Shown here piece after piece: positions 9,527 to 18,601 of a stretch of DNA of 64,000 nt (position 1 is its first letter; each line of letters begins with the position of its first letter). Made by a program: the position numbers and the translations under genes. The DNA is from Clostridium weizhouense (GTDB lineage Bacteria > Bacillota > Clostridia > Clostridiales > Clostridiaceae): contig NZ_JAHXPT010000003.1 in assembly GCF_019431045.1 (NCBI RefSeq), forward strand, positions 248,001-312,000. The letters are read 5' to 3'. The notes under the pieces are model-generated. The model was not told the DNA's origin, did no database searches, and worked only from the letters and a program-made list of their open reading frames with translations.

Positions 9527-9665
9527 AATAGATACCTCCTATTTAAATTAGTTTGTTTTTGCTATATTTTAAATATTATTATTCCAAATGATATGAAAAT
9601 TTATTTCTATATATTTAAAATTTTCAACTTAAATATAGGATATAAATTTTTAGATAAATATAAAA

Positions 9666-9697
9666 CTCCCTCAAAATACAAACATATTTTGAGGGAG
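9666..9697 (-). terminator. Terminator of the glycyl radical enzyme operon
   Basis: A 13-bp perfect stem, CTCCCTCAAAATA and its complement, has a 6-base loop. TTTTAT follows on the minus strand. It lies just after the activating-enzyme gene. Confidence 0.88.
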
Positions 9698-9719
9698 CCA
9701 TTTTATTTTAATTATTGGT

Positions 9720-10652
9720 TTAATGGGCACCTATATTACATTTTAGTCCTATATTTTCTACTATTTTTTTAAATTTTAACATTGTTTCTTCACTTGGTGT
9801 ATTAATATCATCTCTTACCATGTAATTTCTTCCTAAACATTCATATTTATTTAAACCAAGTCTATGATAAGGTAATAGATGAATCTCTTTTATATTATTT
9901 AAACTTTTAGTAAACTTAGCTATATTTTCTATGCTTTTAATATCACAATTAAATTCTGGAATAATAGGAACTCTAACTATAATATTAGCTCCTAAATCAG
10001 ACATTAATTTTGCATTTTCTAAAATTAATTTACTACTTGCACCTATATATTTTAAATGCTTATTTTCATCAGTTGTTTTAATGTCTAATAGTATCAAATC
10101 AAGCCAAGGCATTACTTTTTCTACTATATTTTTATTTATATAGCCAGTAGTTTCTATAGCAGTATTAATACCTCTGCTTTTACATCCTTTTAATATTTCT
10201 AAAGCAAAGTCATCTTGAAGAAGTGGTTCTCCACCTGAAAGGGTTACTCCTCCATTTGATCTTCTAAATTGAACAGACTCCTTATTTAATTCATCTAAAA
10301 CCTCTTTAACACTCATTTCTTTTCCTGAAATAACAAGTGCTCCTGGATAGCAACTCTCTACACATTCTCCACAATTAATACACTTATCTCTATCTATTCT
10401 ATTATCAGTATTAAAATTAATAGCATTCATCTTGCATATAGTTTCGCATTTATGACATCCTGTGCAATTTTTTATATTAAAAAGTAATTCCTTATTTTTA
10501 TTTTGAGATTCTGGATTGCTACACCAAGCACAAGATAATGGACATCCTTTTAAAAATATTATAGTACGTATACCTGGGCCATCATTAACTGAAAATCTTT
10601 GTATATTAAAAACTGTTCCTATTTTATTTAAATCCACTTCATTTTTTAGCAT
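9720..10652 (-). CDS. Glycyl radical enzyme activating enzyme (radical SAM)
   Basis: This radical SAM enzyme installs the glycyl radical on the adjacent dehydratase. Its length of about 310 residues is that of the DhaB2/CutD class. The SAM cluster motif is CPLSCAWC, close behind NDGPGIRT. Two ferredoxin-type clusters follow (CTGCHKCETIC and CINCGECVESC). The SAM-binding GGEP motif appears as TLSGGEPLLQ. The C-terminal part (EIHLLPYHRLGLNKYECLG) matches activases of the pyruvate formate-lyase family. It lies 189 bases downstream of the dehydratase on the same strand and ends in a strong terminator. Confidence 0.94.
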   Translation of the reverse strand: MLKNEVDLNKIGTVFNIQRFSVNDGPGIRTIIFLKGCPLSCAWCSNPESQNKNKELLFNIKNCTGCHKCETICKMNAINFNTDNRIDRDKCINCGECVESCYPGALVISGKEMSVKEVLDELNKESVQFRRSNGGVTLSGGEPLLQDDFALEILKGCKSRGINTAIETTGYINKNIVEKVMPWLDLILLDIKTTDENKHLKYIGASSKLILENAKLMSDLGANIIVRVPIIPEFNCDIKSIENIAKFTKSLNNIKEIHLLPYHRLGLNKYECLGRNYMVRDDINTPSEETMLKFKKIVENIGLKCNIGAH

Positions 10653-10677
10653 AGCTTTTTCCTTTCATTTTATATTT

Positions 10678-10816
10678 TGGTTCTGTTTTAAAGAAAATTC
10701 AAATTATATTTTTATGCTATTTAAAAATTTATTGAATTAGGTGAAAATAAAATTATTTATAAATGTAATTGTAAAAAGTATTATTCTTCCTTAAACTTTC
10801 TAACAAAACAGAACCA
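10678..10816. repeat. 12-bp inverted repeat flanking the dehydratase-activase gap
   Basis: TGGTTCTGTTTT (10678-10689) and its exact complement (10805-10816) sit at the two ends of the 189-base intergenic region. The 115 bases between them are AT-rich. It might be a long-range RNA hairpin or a pair of protein sites. Confidence 0.3.
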
Positions 10817-10841
10817 TATTTAAAATTATTTATATAGGCAA

Positions 10842-13253
10842 TTATAAATTTTGTTCTGTTCTTTTTATAATATCCTCTTGTACACCTTTATCTAAACAAA
10901 TAAATTGAGCACTATATCCTGCAACACGCACTATTAAGTCTCTATATTGTTCTGGATGTTTTTGAGCTTCAAGAAGAACTTTTTTATCAACCACATTAAA
11001 TTGGATATGCATACCTTTTTTATCAAAATAACTTCTTATTAAAGATCCTAAATTTTTCAATCCATTATCTCCTTGTAAAGAGCCTGGATTAAACTTTTGA
11101 TTAAATAATGTTCCACTTGGTGCTAAAAAATGTTCTAATTTTGCCACAGAATTTGCAGCAGCAGTTGGCCCATTTATATCTGCGCCTCTAGTAGGAGATA
11201 CCCCATCTGCTAATGGCTCATATGCATTTCTACCATCTGGAGTTGCACCAACTAAGCTTCCTAAATATACATTATTTGAAACTGGGTATAATCCTGGTAT
11301 AAATTTTCCACCACGTTGATTTGTATATTTTTCTACTTCTTTACAGTAAATAATTGCTCCTTCACGTGTAAATTCATCTACTTCATCTATATCATTTCCA
11401 AACTTAGGAACTCTATTTAAAACTAATTGTTTTATATCTTCATATTCAGATTTTTTAACTGAATCACTCTCATTTTTTCCAAAATTACTATCAACAGCTT
11501 CTTTTAATTTTGATAATGTAATTTTATTCTCATCAAATATAAGCTTTTTAATAACCATAAATGAATCACCTACATTTGCAATTCCGACACCTAATGGACC
11601 TGAGAAGCGATAATGTCCTCCACCATCTTGAATTGATTTGCCTTTTCCTATACAATCATCAAGCATAGATGATAAAAATGGTAATGGTGCTCTTTCTGCA
11701 TGTGCAATATCAACACAATTATCTGCTGCAACCATATGGAATACAAAATATTCAGTTTGTTTTTTATAAGCTTCTATAAAATCATCTATATTAGTAAACG
11801 AAGTAAATTCTCCTGTTTTAGGTCCAACTTGTTTTCCGTTAATTTTACCATTATTTAAAGCAAGTTCTAATACTTTTGCGAAATTAAAGAATGCTGCATC
11901 ATACCATCCATCAGTTTTTCCAGGTTTTTGTGGTTCAACACATCCTACAATTGCATAATCTCTAGCATCTTCTATAGTTAAACCTTGATTAATTAAAGTC
12001 GGAATTATAACCTCATCATTATAAAATGCTGGAAGTCCAGTTCCTAAACGAGTTAACTCACAAGTTCTAATTAAAAATTCTTCTGGAGCGTTACTCCAAA
12101 TTCTAACTGAAAGTGATGGTTGAGGTAATTTTAGACTTCCTGTAGCTTCAAGACACATGTAAGATAATTCATTTGTTGCATCTTTTCCTTCTGGGGTTTG
12201 TCCTCCAACAATTAAATTTTGGAACATTGAGTATCCACTAAATGCTTTAGTAGTTGTTTCATCACGAACTTTAGTAAGATCATTAAATTTAACCCATAAA
12301 CAATGAAGAATTTCTGTATTTTCTTCTTTAGTTGCAACTTTATTCTCTATATCTTTTTTATAATAAGGATACATATATTGATCAAAACGAGCTGGTGATA
12401 TAGCATGTCCGTTTGATTCTAAACTGATAATAGCTTGTACAAGCCAAAAAGATTGACATGCTTCATAAAATGTCTCCGCAGGATTTTCCGGAACTTTATC
12501 ACATATTTTTGAGATATTTAATAATTCATTTTTTCTATCAACATCGGTTGTTTCTTCTGCTAATTTTTTAGCCAATTTTGAATATCTTTTCGCATAATTT
12601 ATTGCTGCATTACAAGAAATTATTACTGCATCCCAAAATGCTTTCTTTTTAACATATTCAGGATTACTTTTATCTGCATTATTTATAGCATCTTCAGTCT
12701 CTTTAATGATTCCTAAAAAACCTTTTTCTAATACTTTAGCATAATCTACAGATATATGACCTAAACCATTGAAATGATAATTTGCAACTGTAAACACTTT
12801 GGTGTTCATTGCATTAATAGTTTCAGCAGACATATAAGAAGAAGCCAATTCACTAACAGTTTTACCTTGCCAATATTTAAATACTTCTTTGAGTTTAGAT
12901 TTTGTTTCTTCTGGAATTTTAAAAAAGTCTGATGTTCTTTTTTCAAGTTTGTCAAACTCATCAACTAACCATTGATTCGAAAATTCAGGGAAAACTTGAC
13001 ATGATCTAGGATTTTTAGTTAAGCTACCTACAATAAGTTCTCCATCTCTAATCACTATAGGAATTTCATTTAAAATCTTTTCAAGCGCTTTAGCTTTTCT
13101 AATAATTATAGGTTGATTTTCTGTTTCCTTAAAAGACTCAGTTAATATTATTGCTCTTTCCGGTTCTATGCATGGAACAGCTGACAGTATTTCTTCTTTT
13201 AACTTTTCCACTCTTTTAGTCGGTTTAATAAATCCTTTTGATAAAATATCCAT
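10842..13253 (-). CDS. B12-independent glycerol/1,2-propanediol dehydratase (glycyl radical enzyme)
   Basis: This 803-residue glycyl radical enzyme is collinear, by my recollection, with Clostridium butyricum glycerol dehydratase DhaB1. The thiyl Cys438 and base Glu440 are in AIVGCVEPQKPG. Asp452, His166 and His283 line the substrate pocket. Gly779 in RVAGYSAQ is the radical site. The enzyme dehydrates a vicinal diol (glycerol to 3-hydroxypropionaldehyde, or 1,2-propanediol to propionaldehyde) without cobalamin. The pocket Ser that follows His281 in the C. butyricum enzyme is Ala284 here, which may shift preference towards 1,2-propanediol. No 1,3-propanediol dehydrogenase or microcompartment genes are adjacent. 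Upstream lie the PocR sensor and AraC regulator that probably control it. The GGGGG-type ribosome binding site is strong. Confidence 0.9.
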   Translation of the reverse strand: MDILSKGFIKPTKRVEKLKEEILSAVPCIEPERAIILTESFKETENQPIIIRKAKALEKILNEIPIVIRDGELIVGSLTKNPRSCQVFPEFSNQWLVDEFDKLEKRTSDFFKIPEETKSKLKEVFKYWQGKTVSELASSYMSAETINAMNTKVFTVANYHFNGLGHISVDYAKVLEKGFLGIIKETEDAINNADKSNPEYVKKKAFWDAVIISCNAAINYAKRYSKLAKKLAEETTDVDRKNELLNISKICDKVPENPAETFYEACQSFWLVQAIISLESNGHAISPARFDQYMYPYYKKDIENKVATKEENTEILHCLWVKFNDLTKVRDETTTKAFSGYSMFQNLIVGGQTPEGKDATNELSYMCLEATGSLKLPQPSLSVRIWSNAPEEFLIRTCELTRLGTGLPAFYNDEVIIPTLINQGLTIEDARDYAIVGCVEPQKPGKTDGWYDAAFFNFAKVLELALNNGKINGKQVGPKTGEFTSFTNIDDFIEAYKKQTEYFVFHMVAADNCVDIAHAERAPLPFLSSMLDDCIGKGKSIQDGGGHYRFSGPLGVGIANVGDSFMVIKKLIFDENKITLSKLKEAVDSNFGKNESDSVKKSEYEDIKQLVLNRVPKFGNDIDEVDEFTREGAIIYCKEVEKYTNQRGGKFIPGLYPVSNNVYLGSLVGATPDGRNAYEPLADGVSPTRGADINGPTAAANSVAKLEHFLAPSGTLFNQKFNPGSLQGDNGLKNLGSLIRSYFDKKGMHIQFNVVDKKVLLEAQKHPEQYRDLIVRVAGYSAQFICLDKGVQEDIIKRTEQNL

Positions 13254-13504
13254 TTTTCTCCCCCTTTATTAGAGCATATTTAAAAATCACTATATTTTTA
13301 AATAGTCAATTATGTAGGTTATTCAAAAGAATACGTTTACTACATTTGTTATGTTTAGTAATTTACCTACTTCTTATATACTATAATACAGGTTAATTAG
13401 AATATTTTTTAATACTTATATGTCTATTATTATTATAATTTTTTTCCAAATACTATAATAATAAGTATTTTTATGATTTATTATGGTATTTTTTTAACCA
13501 TCAA

Positions 13505-14233
13505 CTATACTTTTATGCTATATTTATCTCTATATTCTGAAGGTGTAATTCCTGCAATTTTTTTAAACACTTTACAAAAATAATTTGGTTCATTATATCC
13601 AAGATTAAATGCTAAATCATTTATAGTAACATTAGTTTTTTTTAAGACACTTTTTGCTTCTTTTATTTTTAAGTTAGTTAGATATTTATTAAAATTAACA
13701 CCTACATATTTCTTAAAACTTTTACTAAAATATGTAGTGCTATAATTCATATAATCTGCCACTTCTTGCAAAGTTAGATCTGTTTTAAAGTTTTTTTCTA
13801 TATAATTCAAAGATAATTTTAATTTATCCTCATTAGATAAATTTTTATCTAACAATTGCTTTTCATTATTTTTAATGTAATCACTTAATATTTCTATAAC
13901 TTTTTCTGGTTTTATAGGTTTTAATAAATAATCATCAGCCTTTATCTGTAAAGCCTTTTGTAAAAACTCAAAATTATCATAAACACTCATTAATATAATT
14001 TTTCTATCTTTGTTTTTTTGTTTTATTATCTTAGTTGCTTCAAACCCATCTATTCCTGGCATTAAAGTATCCATAAAAATTATATCTGGATTTAAATCAT
14101 CATCCATTTTAATAACTTCATCTCCATTATGCGCTAAACCAATAATATTAATATTTTCAATTTTTTTGTATATGATTATTTTTAAAGCTTCAAGTTCTAG
14201 AGCTTCATCAGAAGCTAGTAATACCTTACACAT
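13505..14233 (-). CDS. Response regulator with AraC-type DNA-binding domain
   Basis: The 242-residue protein has a receiver domain (1-125) with phospho-acceptor Asp55 (FMDTLMPGIDG) and Lys in LLKPIKP. A linker leads to a double helix-turn-helix AraC domain (about 140-240) with TLQEVADYMNYSTTYFSK and the signature NEPNYFCKVFKKIAGITPSE. It follows the PocR sensor gene by 45 bases, so the two form an operon. It lies 250 bases upstream of the dehydratase. The same order is known for the dhaAS regulators of the B12-independent glycerol pathway. It probably activates the dehydratase operon. Confidence 0.92.
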   Translation of the reverse strand: MCKVLLASDEALELEALKIIIYKKIENINIIGLAHNGDEVIKMDDDLNPDIIFMDTLMPGIDGFEATKIIKQKNKDRKIILMSVYDNFEFLQKALQIKADDYLLKPIKPEKVIEILSDYIKNNEKQLLDKNLSNEDKLKLSLNYIEKNFKTDLTLQEVADYMNYSTTYFSKSFKKYVGVNFNKYLTNLKIKEAKSVLKKTNVTINDLAFNLGYNEPNYFCKVFKKIAGITPSEYRDKYSIKV

Positions 14234-14278
14234 AATAGTTTTCTCCTCTCATTAATTAAACTACTGATCAATAAATAT

Positions 14279-15565
14279 CTAAGCTAATGGTAATTTAAAA
14301 CTTACTGTAGTGCCTATGTTAACTTCACTTTTTATTATAGCTTTATACTCTTCACCATAATATTCAATTAATACATTATTAGCATTATATAGATTTGATT
14401 CTAAAGAACCATTAATACACTTTCCATTTAAGATTGAAAATAATACATCTTCTTCAATACCAATACCATTATCTTTAATAAAGATAACTGCATCTTTTTG
14501 ATCATAATATCCTTTAATTTTAATTAATCCACCCTCTTTTTTAGGACATAATCCATTTAATATAGAATATTCTATAAAAGGTAGTAAAATCATAGTAGGT
14601 ATTTTTACTTTATTAACTCTTTCATCTATATCAATCTCATATTTTATTCTTTCACCAAATCTTGTTGATTGTATTTTCAAATATATTTTAATATTTTCTA
14701 TAGCCTTTTCTAATGAAACTAAAGTTCCAATATTTTTAGAGTTATATCTAAATAATTCCGACAATGAATAAATCATATCCTGAGTTTTAGCAGCATCTTC
14801 TATCAATGCAAGACTTGATATTGTACTTAAAGTATTAAGCATAAAATCAAGACTTATAGGCATTTGTAATGAATTCAATTCATAAAGTTTAATCTTTTCT
14901 TCTAATCTTTTCTTTTCTTCTTTCTCTTTAAATAATTTAATATTATTAAAACTTAATTCTTCTTGTACTGATATTAACTCTGATTTTTCAACTAATAACT
15001 TTACTATTATCTCAACCAAAGAATATATTGATTTTATCTTAGAATAATCAATATATTTTGTCTTGTTAAAATCCTGTAATAAGTCGTAATTATTCTTACA
15101 CATTTTAGAATGATAGTTTGATTTTTTAATTGGATCTACTTTATCTTCATTAGTTCTAACTTGTCCAAAAAAAATTGCACCAAGATAATTATTATTTACA
15201 ATAATAGGGGTAGCAACATCTACTAATCCTGCTGGACATTTAAATACATATGGTTGTTGTCTTATAGCCGCTTCTAATCCAGCATGTGCATTTGTTTGAT
15301 AACATATTTTCATTCCTTCTTCTGTACTCCTAACTTTACTACAAAAATCACAAAAATTTGAATAGTTATTAATAGGATTTCCTTTAAAATCAACTATGTT
15401 ATAAGCAAGACCTGTAATTTCTGCTAACTTATCTTGTATAGCTTGTAATAAATTCACATCTATTATCTCATTTAAATTTCTACTATTATTAAGCATTGAA
15501 AAATCAACTACTTTCTTTATCTCTATATTATGTAAAATTCTAATAATATTATCCCATAATGCCAA
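14279..15565 (-). CDS. PocR-domain sensor with degenerate LytS/YesM-type kinase module
   Basis: Residues about 35-165 form a PocR ligand-binding domain with the conserved cysteines FCDFCSKVR, ICYQTNAH and FKCPAGL, known from regulators that sense propanediol or glycerol derivatives. A coiled coil (about 195-232) follows. The 428-residue protein ends with a His_kinase/HATPase-like module. The normal H-box (QINPHFLFN) reads MPISLDFMLN here, so Asp240 replaces the phospho-accepting His. The N-box (VENAIKHG) reads IEYSILNG. The DNGIG motif (365-369) is kept, but the later glycine box is missing. It is cytoplasmic, with no membrane helix. It may act as a ligand-binding partner rather than a true kinase. 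Confidence 0.88.
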   Translation of the reverse strand: MALWDNIIRILHNIEIKKVVDFSMLNNSRNLNEIIDVNLLQAIQDKLAEITGLAYNIVDFKGNPINNYSNFCDFCSKVRSTEEGMKICYQTNAHAGLEAAIRQQPYVFKCPAGLVDVATPIIVNNNYLGAIFFGQVRTNEDKVDPIKKSNYHSKMCKNNYDLLQDFNKTKYIDYSKIKSIYSLVEIIVKLLVEKSELISVQEELSFNNIKLFKEKEEKKRLEEKIKLYELNSLQMPISLDFMLNTLSTISSLALIEDAAKTQDMIYSLSELFRYNSKNIGTLVSLEKAIENIKIYLKIQSTRFGERIKYEIDIDERVNKVKIPTMILLPFIEYSILNGLCPKKEGGLIKIKGYYDQKDAVIFIKDNGIGIEEDVLFSILNGKCINGSLESNLYNANNVLIEYYGEEYKAIIKSEVNIGTTVSFKLPLA

Positions 15566-15797
15566 TACTTGTCAAGTTACTCTTATTTTTTTTTTGTGTT
15601 TTTTATTCTTTTATTTTTTCTTTTATTTTATTGTGTTATTTGTTTTCAAAGGTATGTTACATTAACGTTTTATTTAATAAATATACTTATATTTATTAGT
15701 TCCTAAAAAAATATAAGTTACCCTAACATTAAGTTGATTAATAAACATTTTTATAAAATGTAATCTACTTAAGTTTAGAATAACTTATATTTATATC

Positions 15798-16427
15798 TTA
15801 TACTGATTTAAAAATTTTTTTCATCTTTTCTATTTGCTTACTTTTTATATTTTTTATATTTGTTGCTACCTCTTCTACTTCATTATTGTTTGTATATTTC
15901 AATATATTATCACACATTTTAATTACCCCTTCATTATGTGCTATAAAACTTTTTAAGAATGACTTATTGATATTTTTTCTATCTTTATATTTTTCCATTT
16001 CATTTTCAGCTTTAATATAAATTTCATTGTTAAGTTTATTGTAATTTTGCTGTTTATCTAAATCGAAAATAGAATCCTCACCTAAATTAGCTATAATATA
16101 TTCAATTCTCTCGTTAGATAGAAGTTCTTCTTTGAGTGATGATTTAGCAAAACTCTTAATATTAGAATTTTCCCCAAATTTTATTATATTTTCTAACATT
16201 GATACAGATACCTTATTATTTATTATCATTGTATATAAAAAATCACTGTTTAAATCATTAGATTTACTTAAATTATTAGTATCCTCTTTCATAATTTCAA
16301 TAATCTTCTCATAAGATTTAAAATAACTTAATTCATTTGTTTCTGCCAATGTATGTATACTTATAAATGATACAAATGTAATAAAAGATAGTAATACAAT
16401 AAAAATATTTTTAATTAGTTTTTTCAT
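15798..16427 (-). CDS. Secreted protein with two degenerate DUF305-like helical repeats
   Basis: A signal peptide (MKKLIKNIFIVLLSFITFVS to HTLAE) is followed by an all-helical body. Two segments resemble each other and the DUF305 four-helix fold: FLYTMIINNKVSVSMLENII (about 64-83) and FLKSFIAHNEGVIKMCDNIL (about 157-176), each followed by a helix ending in an Ile/Met/Lys-rich stretch. In typical DUF305 proteins this position carries a His-His pair and a Met that bind metal. Here they are NN and HN, so metal binding is doubtful. The gene has an AGGAGG ribosome binding site and stands alone. The family assignment is tentative. Confidence 0.6.
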   Translation of the reverse strand: MKKLIKNIFIVLLSFITFVSFISIHTLAETNELSYFKSYEKIIEIMKEDTNNLSKSNDLNSDFLYTMIINNKVSVSMLENIIKFGENSNIKSFAKSSLKEELLSNERIEYIIANLGEDSIFDLDKQQNYNKLNNEIYIKAENEMEKYKDRKNINKSFLKSFIAHNEGVIKMCDNILKYTNNNEVEEVATNIKNIKSKQIEKMKKIFKSV

Positions 16428-16496
16428 ATTTTCCTCCTAAGATAGTAGATTTATATTTTATTATTAGAATAATTTGTTGTTTTTATACAAAAAAAG

Positions 16497-16538
16497 AGAA
16501 ATAAATTAACATTATTTTCTTAATGCTAATTTATTTCT
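16497..16538 (-). terminator. Terminator of the aldo/keto reductase gene
   Basis: AGAAATAAATTA and its complement plus an inner CATTA/TAATG pair form a hairpin of about 17 bp. The minus strand continues CTCTTTTTTTG. Confidence 0.75.
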
Positions 16539-16558
16539 TTTAATTATATCTATATATT

Positions 16559-17392
16559 CTATTTATGACCTTGAGAATAAATAATATCAGGATTAGATCC
16601 ACACCTAAGTTTTTCATTTAATTCATTAATTCTCTTCATGTCTTCATTTGTTAATTCAAAATCAAATATATCTGCATTTTCCTTTATTCTAGATGGTTTT
16701 ATTGATTTTGGAATAGTAACTACTCCCATTTGTAAATCCCATCTTAACACAATTTGAGAAATGGTTTTTTTATATTTTTTTGATAATTCATCTAGAAGTT
16801 TAATTTTAAAAATACCACCCCTCATTAGCGGTGACCAAGCTTCTATTTGTATATTGTTTTTATTACAAAAATCCATTAACTCAGGTTGAATTAGTTTTGG
16901 ATGAAATTCTATTTGATTTACCATTGGAGAAATCTCTGAGTCTTTTAATAAATCCTTTAAATGATTTACAGTGTAATTACTTACCCCTATAGCTTTAACT
17001 CTGCCTTCATTATAAAGCTTCTCTAAAGCTTTCCATGTCTCTTTGTGTAGTGGTTGAGGCCAATGAATTAAAAATAAATCTAAGTAATCTGTTCCTAGCC
17101 TTTTTAATGAATCTTCAAACGATTTTATAGTCTTTTCATAACCTTGTTCAGTATTCCAAACCTTACTTACTAAAAATATATCTTCTCTTTTAATACCACT
17201 TTCTTTTATAGCAATACCAACACCTTCTTCATTCCCATAAAAAGCAGCCGTGTCTATATGTCTATATCCAATCTTTAAAGCCTCTTTTACAGAATTAATT
17301 ACACTTTCTCCAGACTCCACCTTATAAGTACCAAAACCAAGTAAAGGCATTTTTATTCCATTGCTTAGTTGAACACAACTTGTTATATCCAT
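16559..17392 (-). CDS. Aldo/keto reductase
   Basis: This is an NADPH-dependent TIM-barrel oxidoreductase of 277 residues. The catalytic tetrad is complete: Asp47 and Tyr52 (DTAAFYG), Lys77 (LVSKVW) and His110 (LIHWP). The cofactor-binding C-terminal motif is IPKSIKPSRIKENADIFDF. The sequence is typical of the AKR5-like bacterial group (2,5-diketo-D-gluconate reductase and glyoxal reductase YvgN/YtbE). The physiological carbonyl substrate is unknown. It could reduce aldehydes from the diol dehydratase module 3 kb away, but the genes are not co-transcribed. A structured RNA with its own terminator lies upstream. Confidence 0.92.
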   Translation of the reverse strand: MDITSCVQLSNGIKMPLLGFGTYKVESGESVINSVKEALKIGYRHIDTAAFYGNEEGVGIAIKESGIKREDIFLVSKVWNTEQGYEKTIKSFEDSLKRLGTDYLDLFLIHWPQPLHKETWKALEKLYNEGRVKAIGVSNYTVNHLKDLLKDSEISPMVNQIEFHPKLIQPELMDFCNKNNIQIEAWSPLMRGGIFKIKLLDELSKKYKKTISQIVLRWDLQMGVVTIPKSIKPSRIKENADIFDFELTNEDMKRINELNEKLRCGSNPDIIYSQGHK

Positions 17393-17592
17393 AATTTTAA
17401 ATTTTCCTTTCTAATAATGTATTTACACCGTAGCTTGTTTATAGAATTAATATATAAATGTAAGCATATAAATCAAGCTTTTAAGATAACGTTTTCCAAA
17501 AATTAATAATAGTTCTTTATTTATATCTTTATTATACAATATCATTAATAAAATTTCCTTATATAAGTTAAAAATGTATTTAACACAAAAGA

Positions 17593-17636
17593 AACTATAG
17601 ATATGATTATCCATTTAATCAATCATATCTATAGTT
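17593..17636 (-). terminator. Terminator of the structured RNA downstream of hsp20
   Basis: A 16-bp perfect stem (AACTATAGATATGATT and its complement) has a 12-base loop. TTTCTTTT follows on the minus strand. Confidence 0.75.
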
Positions 17637-17899
17637 ATTATGTTTTTCTTAATGTTTTAGTATAAGAACGAACTGGCATTGGAATTTGTTTTTTAGAAAT
17701 CTTAAGTGAAAGCCAAAATTTTATATTTTGTTACTTGAACTTACTCAGCGAATGTACATGAGTCGAGTTTCCTTTTAGTTTTACAATTAATTGCTTGTCA
17801 GCAATCTTTAATTGGGAACATGCATTAATTGGACTAAGATTTATTTTAGAGTTCTTAAAGTAAATTCTCCTGTCCATGAGTTTTATACTAAAACATTAA
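17637..17899 (-). ncRNA. Candidate structured RNA between hsp20 and the aldo/keto reductase
   Basis: A 17-bp perfect closing stem joins 17883-17899 with 17649-17665 (TTAATGTTTTAGTATAA and its complement) and encloses about 217 bases. The interior is less AT-rich than the surroundings, has no convincing reading frame, and contains small hairpins such as ATTGC/GCAAT and ACTCA/TGAGT. A rho-independent terminator follows within 15 bases on the minus strand. No clear promoter is seen. The RNA begins 24 bases after the hsp20 stop, so it may be transcribed with hsp20. I cannot assign a family. Length and closing stem would fit a 6S-like or other housekeeping RNA. Confidence 0.5.
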
Positions 17900-17923
17900 T
17901 ATTCACTAAAAGTAACATCAATA

Positions 17924-18361
17924 TTATTCTATTTCTATTCTACTTCCTGAATCTATAATTTTATTGATTTTTGGTAATGTTACATATAACTCACCATTTT
18001 CAAATTTAGCTCTAATTAAATTTCTATCAATATTATCTACATAAAAACTCCTTGAAACTTCTCCATAATGACGTTCTCTTCTAATATAATTATTGTGATC
18101 TTCATTTATTACTTCATTTCTTTTTGCAGATATAGTTAAATAATTATTTCTATATTCTATATTTATATCTTCCTTATTTACACCTGGTAAATCAGCTTGT
18201 AATATATATTCGTTTGAGGTTTCTTTAATATCAGCTGTAAAATTACCTATTGCAGTTGTTTTACTAAAGAAATCATCATTGAAAAATCCTGTTATAAAAT
18301 CTTCAAATGAATCTCCTGTAGATTTTACTCCATATTTTTTAAATGGTATTAATCCAAACAT
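17924..18361 (-). CDS. hsp18: Hsp20/alpha-crystallin small heat shock protein
   Basis: The 145-residue chaperone has a short N-terminal arm (FGLIPFKKYG). An alpha-crystallin domain (about 40-130) contains YILQADLPGVNKEDINIEY, the family signature of the fold, and ends with FENGELYVTLPKI. The C-terminal IEIE takes the place of the usual IxI anchor motif. It binds unfolding proteins in the cytoplasm without ATP. A CtsR direct-repeat operator covers its -35 region, so it belongs to the class III heat-shock regulon. The ribosome binding site is AGGAGG. Confidence 0.95.
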   Translation of the reverse strand: MFGLIPFKKYGVKSTGDSFEDFITGFFNDDFFSKTTAIGNFTADIKETSNEYILQADLPGVNKEDINIEYRNNYLTISAKRNEVINEDHNNYIRRERHYGEVSRSFYVDNIDRNLIRAKFENGELYVTLPKINKIIDSGSRIEIE

Positions 18362-18410
18362 ACTAAAGTCCTCCTTTTAGATATTTAATATTTATTTTCT
18401 TTACAACTTT

Positions 18411-18440
18411 ATTATATATTTAAGGTCAAAGAAGGTCAAA
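18411..18440 (-). promoter_or_regulatory. hsp20 promoter overlapped by a CtsR operator
   Basis: On the minus strand TTGACC and TATAAT are separated by exactly 17 bases. On the plus strand 18424-18440 reads GGTCAAAGAAGGTCAAA, the heptad direct repeat recognised by CtsR. It covers the -35 box and would block RNA polymerase at normal temperature. Confidence 0.88.
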
Positions 18441-18542
18441 GTTAGTTTCTTTTTATTATTTTATATTATATTTAATTTAGGGTTAAATAATAAAAATATC
18501 TTCATTTTTATAGAGATTTCTTTAAATTACTTATTTTATAAC

Positions 18543-18585
18543 AATGCCCAAATCAAAACATAAACTATGTTTTGATTTGGGCATT
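18543..18585 (-). terminator. Terminator of pepF
   Basis: A 20-bp perfect stem (AATGCCCAAATCAAAACATA and its complement) has a 3-base loop, just downstream of the PepF stop codon. Confidence 0.85.
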
Positions 18586-18601
18586 AAACATTATATAAGA
18601 T

